A program made the position numbers and the translations under genes. Below, piece after piece: positions 7,077 to 10,744 of a DNA stretch of 10,744 nt. Source of the DNA: Cytophagales bacterium (GTDB lineage: Bacteria; Bacteroidota; Bacteroidia; Cytophagales; Cyclobacteriaceae); NCBI GenBank assembly GCA_003504855.1, contig DNZD01000174.1, positions 1-10,744 on the forward strand. The letters are read 5' to 3'. Each line of letters opens with the position of its first letter. The first letter of the stretch is position 1. The notes beneath the pieces are model-generated. The model searched no databases and was not told the origin of the DNA. It saw only the letters and a list, made by a program, of their open reading frames with translations.

Positions 7077-8519
7077 ATGCAAAAAATACTGAACTACATA
7101 GATGGTACAGAGCGCGAACCAATAGGCGGGAAATATCTGGATAATATCGATCCGTCTATTGGTGCACCCTACAGCCTGATTCCTGATTCGGATGCGGCTG
7201 ATGTAGACCTCGCTGCCCGGTCAGCGCGCAAGGCGTTTCCGCTTTGGTCCGCTATGCCAGCAGAAGGACGTTCTGCAATCCTCTTGAAATTAGCTGATCT
7301 CATAGACCGGGACATCGACAAGCTGGCGTTGGCCGAAAGTGTTGATAATGGAAAGACAGTGTCGCTGGCGACTTCGCTGGATATTCCACGCGCAGCTGCC
7401 AACATCCGTTTCTATGCAACGGCCTTGATCCACTTTGCGAGTGAAGCGCATCTCACCGGCAATGAGGCGGTGAACTATACAGCCAGAACACCAGTTGGTG
7501 TAGCGGGTTGCATCTCTCCCTGGAACTTACCGCTTTACCTGTTCACCTGGAAAATCGCCCCAGCGCTTGCAGCGGGGTGCACAGTCGTGGCCAAGCCATC
7601 TGAGCTCACGCCCATGACAGCGTATCTCCTCGGTAAGCTATGCATCGAAGCAGGATTGCCTGCCGGGGTACTTAATATTGTACATGGTCTTGGTGCCAAA
7701 GCAGGGCAGGCCATAATTGAGCATCCGGATATTTCGGCGATATCATTTACCGGAGGCACAGTTACCGGGAAAAAAATTGCAGCTACAGCCGGGCCGATGT
7801 TGAAAAAACTATCGCTCGAGTTAGGGGGCAAGAACCCCAACATCATTTTTTCAGATTGCGATCGTGAGCAAGCCCTGGATACATCCATTCGTTCATCTTT
7901 TACCAACCAGGGTGAAATCTGCCTGTGTGGATCCCGCATTTTTGTAGAACGGTCGTATTACGATGAATTCCTTGAGCAGTTCCTGATTCGCGTGAAGCGA
8001 TTGGTGGTCGGTGACCCTTTGCTCCAGGGTACTTCCCTGGGCGCGCTGGTATCTGCCGGGCATCGTGATAAAGTATTGTCTTATATTGACCTCGCCAGGC
8101 AGGAAGGCGGGAAGGTATTGACGGGTGGTCGCGTGGTGAGTGTACCCGGTCGATGTGCCCATGGTTATTTTATTGAACCTACGGTGATTTCAGGGTTGCC
8201 CTTCGATTGCCGCACCAATCAGGAAGAGATATTCGGCCCGGTAGTAACGATCATGCCATTCGATACGGAGGAGGAAGTATTGCGGTATGCCAACAGCACG
8301 ACGTATGGTTTATCTGCCACTTTGTGGACGGAGAACCTCAAGCGGGCGCACCGCCTGGCAGCCGGACTGGCTTCTGGTATCATTTGGGTGAACTGCTGGT
8401 TGTACCGTGATTTACGAACACCCTTCGGTGGCATGAAGCAATCGGGTGTAGGAAGAGAAGGTGGCTGGGATGCGCTTCGATTCTTCACCGAAAGCAAGAA
8501 TGTTTGTATCCGGTTGTAA
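7077..8519 (+). CDS. nbaE: 2-aminomuconate 6-semialdehyde dehydrogenase (ALDH8-like)
   Basis: This 480-residue NAD-dependent aldehyde dehydrogenase most likely oxidises 2-aminomuconate 6-semialdehyde to 2-aminomuconate. General ALDH residues are present: Asn150 in PWNLP, Lys173 in KPSE, Glu248 in LELGGKNP, catalytic Cys282 in NQGEICLCGSR, and Glu384 in EEIFGP. The family call rests on features shared with bacterial AMSDH and animal ALDH8A1: the NQGEICLCGS catalytic loop, an Arg at 105, and the C-terminal WVNCWLYRDLRTPFGGMKQS from 437 followed by GVGREGGWDALRFFTE. Related 2-hydroxymuconate semialdehyde dehydrogenases are similar, so substrate depends partly on context, here 3-hydroxyanthranilate dioxygenase nearby. 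It follows the SDR by five bases and precedes pnuC by four. Reaching its substrate from ACMS requires a decarboxylase, which is not in this window. Confidence 0.92.
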   Translation: MQKILNYIDGTEREPIGGKYLDNIDPSIGAPYSLIPDSDAADVDLAARSARKAFPLWSAMPAEGRSAILLKLADLIDRDIDKLALAESVDNGKTVSLATSLDIPRAAANIRFYATALIHFASEAHLTGNEAVNYTARTPVGVAGCISPWNLPLYLFTWKIAPALAAGCTVVAKPSELTPMTAYLLGKLCIEAGLPAGVLNIVHGLGAKAGQAIIEHPDISAISFTGGTVTGKKIAATAGPMLKKLSLELGGKNPNIIFSDCDREQALDTSIRSSFTNQGEICLCGSRIFVERSYYDEFLEQFLIRVKRLVVGDPLLQGTSLGALVSAGHRDKVLSYIDLARQEGGKVLTGGRVVSVPGRCAHGYFIEPTVISGLPFDCRTNQEEIFGPVVTIMPFDTEEEVLRYANSTTYGLSATLWTENLKRAHRLAAGLASGIIWVNCWLYRDLRTPFGGMKQSGVGREGGWDALRFFTESKNVCIRL

Positions 8520-8523
8520 TCGC

Positions 8524-9180
8524 ATGAACTTTTTCGACAGCGATTCCATCGCCATGACGGTACTCGGGACACCGGTCAGCTATCTGGAATTTTTCGGAAC
8601 GTTGGCGGGCGCCGTTGCAGTGTGGTTGTCAGCACGGGCCAATGTCTGGAGCTGGCCTATCGGCATCATTAATGTGGTGCTGTTGTTCTTTTTGTTTTAT
8701 CAGATACAGTTGTATCCTGATATGTTCTTGCAAGTGTTTTTCTTCATCACCAACCTGATGGGATGGTGGCGCTGGACCCACCCGAAGGCAGGCGAGGAAG
8801 ACCGGCAGCAACATCTCCGTGTAAGCTGGATGCCCAAACGCGAACTTGTGCTAATGGCGGGAGTAACTGTGTTAGGAACGACTGCTTTTGGAAAATTTGC
8901 CAGCAACCTTCATGAATTGTTTCCCGCGGTATTCAGCCTGCCCAGCGCATTTCCATACTTCGATTCTTTCGTCACAGTGGTAAGTATCGCAGCTACCTAC
9001 CTGATGGTTCAGAAGAAGGTGGAATGTTGGCTCGTTTGGATATTGGCCGATGTAGTGGCCACTTATCTTTATTTCACCAAGGGAATTATGCTGATGAGCC
9101 TGGAATATGCGGTGTTTTGTTTGATTGCAGCGTTTGGATTCCTGCGCTGGAGAAAGGAATTTCAATCTTACACCACATGA
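8524..9180 (+). CDS. pnuC: PnuC-family transporter, probably for nicotinamide riboside
   Basis: This 218-residue membrane protein has about seven hydrophobic segments, near residues 20-36, 42-60, 65-80, 107-125, 145-163, 167-185 and 188-207. The conserved PnuC stretches are clear: WSWPIGIINVVLLF at 43-56, and LYPDMFLQ then NLMGWWRW at 63-84, including the WxxW motif. PnuC proteins carry vitamin precursors by facilitated diffusion, with uptake pulled by intracellular phosphorylation. In Bacteroidota close relatives carry thiamine, so the neighbour decides. Here the next gene, overlapping by four bases, is a NadR with a ribosylnicotinamide kinase domain, so nicotinamide riboside is the likely substrate. 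The start at 8524 is four bases after the ALDH stop. The frame is open back to 8461 inside the ALDH gene, but that extension is not PnuC-like. There is no room for a TPP riboswitch upstream. Confidence 0.92.
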   Translation: MNFFDSDSIAMTVLGTPVSYLEFFGTLAGAVAVWLSARANVWSWPIGIINVVLLFFLFYQIQLYPDMFLQVFFFITNLMGWWRWTHPKAGEEDRQQHLRVSWMPKRELVLMAGVTVLGTTAFGKFASNLHELFPAVFSLPSAFPYFDSFVTVVSIAATYLMVQKKVECWLVWILADVVATYLYFTKGIMLMSLEYAVFCLIAAFGFLRWRKEFQSYTT

Positions 9181-10145
9181 AGCGCGGGTTGGTCATTGGC
9201 AAATTCATGCCACTACACGCTGGCCATGTGGCATTGATCAATTTTGCAGCTGAGCGATGTGATGAATTAATTGTCTCATTGGCCTACCGGGAGGGAGATC
9301 CCATACCGGGCCCTATTCGCTTTTCGTGGTTGAAGGAACAGTTTGAATCCAATAAGAAAATCCAACTGGCACTATCCGTGGATGATTTTGATAATGATTC
9401 ATTGACGTACGCAGATCGGATGCCGATGTGGAGTTCCTTCCTCAAAGGTAGATTCCCTTCCATAGATGTGGTCTTCAGTTCTGAATTATACGGAGCACTC
9501 CTGGCGGTGGAGATGGGTATTGTTCACATCCCCTTTGATCCTGAACGCAAGCAGTTTAATGTATCAGGCAGCCTCATCCGCAAGCAACCCTTCCGTTACT
9601 GGGAATTTATCGCACCTCCTGCACGCGCCTACTTTGTGAAGAAAGTCTGCTTCTACGGTCCTGAAAGCACCGGCAAATCAACCATGGCCAGACGAATGGC
9701 CGGGCATTATAACACGGAATTTGTGCCAGAGGTGGCGCGGGAGTTAGTCACCAGCAATGACTTTTCGGCTGATGACATCATCCGCATTGGCAATGCCCAA
9801 ACCGAACGCGTTTTGGCAAAGGCCAGGTCAGCCAATAAGATCCTCTTTTGTGACACCGACCTGATCACTACACAGGTGTACTGCAGACACTATCTCCATG
9901 AGGTACCTACGATATTGTATGAGTTGGAAAAACAGGTAGGATATGATTATTACTTTCTTTTTGATATTGATGTGCCGTGGGTGGCAGATGGACTTCGCGA
10001 CCTGGGCCATCAACGGAAAGAAATGTTTAACGTGTTCGAACAGGAGTTGATTCAGCGAAAAATACCCTACCAGTTATTGCGAGGAGATTTTCAGCAACGG
10101 GAGGCGATCCTGAAGAATTTTATCGACGGCCTGCTCGCGGAATAA
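9177..10145 (+). CDS. nadR: NadR-type bifunctional NMN adenylyltransferase / ribosylnicotinamide kinase
   Basis: This 322-residue protein carries two catalytic domains. Residues 1-150 form a nucleotidyltransferase: GKFMPLHAGH at 8-17 holds the HxGH motif, and SGSLIR at 130-135 corresponds to the usual ISGTxIR. Residues 155-322 form a P-loop kinase: Walker A GPESTGKST at 161-169, then PEVAREL at 184-190 and FCDTDLITTQ at 224-233, typical of ribosylnicotinamide kinases. Together they phosphorylate nicotinamide riboside to NMN and adenylylate NMN to NAD. The N-terminal helix-turn-helix of enterobacterial NadR (about 410 residues) is absent, so this is an enzyme and not a repressor. The ATG at 9177 overlaps the pnuC stop as ATGA, which supports coupled translation. 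An open frame back to 9024 lies inside pnuC and is not homologous. The last 26 bases overlap the convergent SMP-30-like gene. Confidence 0.95.
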   Translation: MKRGLVIGKFMPLHAGHVALINFAAERCDELIVSLAYREGDPIPGPIRFSWLKEQFESNKKIQLALSVDDFDNDSLTYADRMPMWSSFLKGRFPSIDVVFSSELYGALLAVEMGIVHIPFDPERKQFNVSGSLIRKQPFRYWEFIAPPARAYFVKKVCFYGPESTGKSTMARRMAGHYNTEFVPEVARELVTSNDFSADDIIRIGNAQTERVLAKARSANKILFCDTDLITTQVYCRHYLHEVPTILYELEKQVGYDYYFLFDIDVPWVADGLRDLGHQRKEMFNVFEQELIQRKIPYQLLRGDFQQREAILKNFIDGLLAE

Positions 10146-10744
10146 CCTTTCCGGCGATGTCAACTTGGAAAGTTTCGAGGCACTTTCGGTCTTGCAAGGT
10201 GGCATAGCAGGTCTTTCCATCAACACCACCGAATGTCAGATTGCTTACTTTCTTACCCTTGAGTTGAATTTCACGGATCACCAGCCCATCGGGGGATACC
10301 ATCAGAATGGTGCCTTTGTCATAGCGCGTGATATATAAATTGCCCTGGGTATCGCATTTCATTCCATCCAGGCCATAGTCGTCAAAGCGCATGAAAATCC
10401 TTTTGTCGTGCAGGTTCCCATGACGGTCAATGCTATACGCCCACACCAGTCGTTGAAGGCTTTCATTGACATACAGTATTTTTTGGTCAGGACTGAAGGC
10501 AATGCCATTGGTGGTGCCCAGGCTATCCATCAGCAGGGTAGACTTGCCATCCGGGTCGATGCGCCACAGTCGGCCAGTGCCCGCTTTCCAGTTAGGGTCA
10601 GAAGCAAAGATCTGCCCTTTTCTGTTGATGCAAATATCATTGGGTTGGTTGAAGCGAGGATTATGACACATCACCGTGACCTGACGGGATACGCGATCAA
10701 TACGCAGGATTTGATGCCCGGTCCAGTCGGCGAGCAGCATATCG
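10120..10744 (-). CDS. SMP-30/gluconolactonase/LRE-like beta-propeller protein (partial, N-terminus off window)
   Basis: The gene reads in from the right edge and ends at 10120. An internal Met lies at 10740, but the codon before it (Asp) is open and the matching repeat begins mid-blade, so the true start is very likely beyond the window. At least 207 residues are visible, with repeated strands of the six-bladed propeller such as QPNDICIN, TTNGIAFSPD, LDGMKCDTQGNLYIT and SNLTFGG. Counting from the Met at 10740, Asn34, Asn78 and Asp125 occupy positions used for metal and substrate binding in SMP-30/gluconolactonase proteins. The family hydrolyses sugar or other lactones with a divalent metal. 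The substrate here is unknown, and I cannot see whether there is a signal peptide. Its 3' end overlaps nadR by 26 bases on the opposite strand, so it is not part of the NAD operon. Confidence 0.88.
   Translation of the reverse strand, partial: DMLLADWTGHQILRIDRVSRQVTVMCHNPRFNQPNDICINRKGQIFASDPNWKAGTGRLWRIDPDGKSTLLMDSLGTTNGIAFSPDQKILYVNESLQRLVWAYSIDRHGNLHDKRIFMRFDDYGLDGMKCDTQGNLYITRYDKGTILMVSPDGLVIREIQLKGKKVSNLTFGGVDGKTCYATLQDRKCLETFQVDIAGKVIPRAGRR

Noticed and set aside
8520..8523. Possible TPP or NAD riboswitch before pnuC
   Set aside because: Only four bases separate the ALDH stop from the pnuC start, so there is no room for a leader RNA.
9024..9176. Upstream extension of the nadR frame, which could have been an extra regulatory domain
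   Set aside because: It is wholly inside pnuC in another frame and resembles no helix-turn-helix. The ATGA overlap is the natural start.
1..10744. Defence system, mobile element, CRISPR array or structural RNA genes
   Set aside because: All of the window is accounted for by metabolic and envelope genes with short gaps. I found no transposase, integrase, repeat array or tRNA-like cloverleaf.

Overview
The window looks like a chromosomal segment from a Bacteroidota bacterium, probably Cytophagales- or Chitinophagales-like. The evidence is protein style (Bacteroidota-type kynurenine enzymes, a HTH-less NadR, an MltF-type transglycosylase), weak or absent Shine-Dalgarno sequences, and AT-rich promoter-like tracts. 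The lineage is inferred, not proven. The window is densely coded. No gene-free stretch exceeds about 100 bases, and I saw no tRNA, rRNA, CRISPR array, insertion sequence or phage gene.

Layout: (1) 1-953, minus: an exported MBL-fold metallohydrolase, cut by the left edge. (2) 1051-2484, plus: an MltF-like murein transglycosylase, divergent from the first gene. (3) 2468-6230, minus: a four-gene cluster transcribed as 3-hydroxyanthranilate 3,4-dioxygenase, then a DinB-fold protein, then kynureninase, then kynurenine 3-monooxygenase. (4) 6286-10145, plus: a tight four-gene cluster of an atypical SDR, a 2-aminomuconate-semialdehyde dehydrogenase-type ALDH, a PnuC transporter and a NadR-type NMN adenylyltransferase/ribosylnicotinamide kinase. 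(5) 10120-10744, minus: an SMP-30/gluconolactonase-like protein, cut by the right edge.

The core is tryptophan/kynurenine metabolism. KMO makes 3-hydroxykynurenine, KynU cleaves it to 3-hydroxyanthranilate and alanine, and the dioxygenase opens the ring to 2-amino-3-carboxymuconate semialdehyde (ACMS). ACMS can cyclise to quinolinate (de novo NAD) or be decarboxylated and oxidised to 2-aminomuconate (catabolism). The ALDH indicates the catabolic branch is used. The ACMS decarboxylase, the 2-aminomuconate deaminase, tryptophan dioxygenase and kynurenine formamidase are not in the window. PnuC and NadR take up nicotinamide riboside and convert it to NAD in two steps, and they are co-directional with the ALDH at 4-base spacing and overlap. 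So one transcription unit may join diversion of kynurenine carbon away from NAD with NAD salvage.

The two clusters diverge from a 55-base region holding a perfect 15-base inverted repeat, a candidate shared operator. The least explained genes are the DinB-fold protein inside the kynurenine operon and the SDR that has lost its catalytic Tyr and Lys. The whole block is bounded on both sides by genes overlapping tail to tail (17 and 26 bases).
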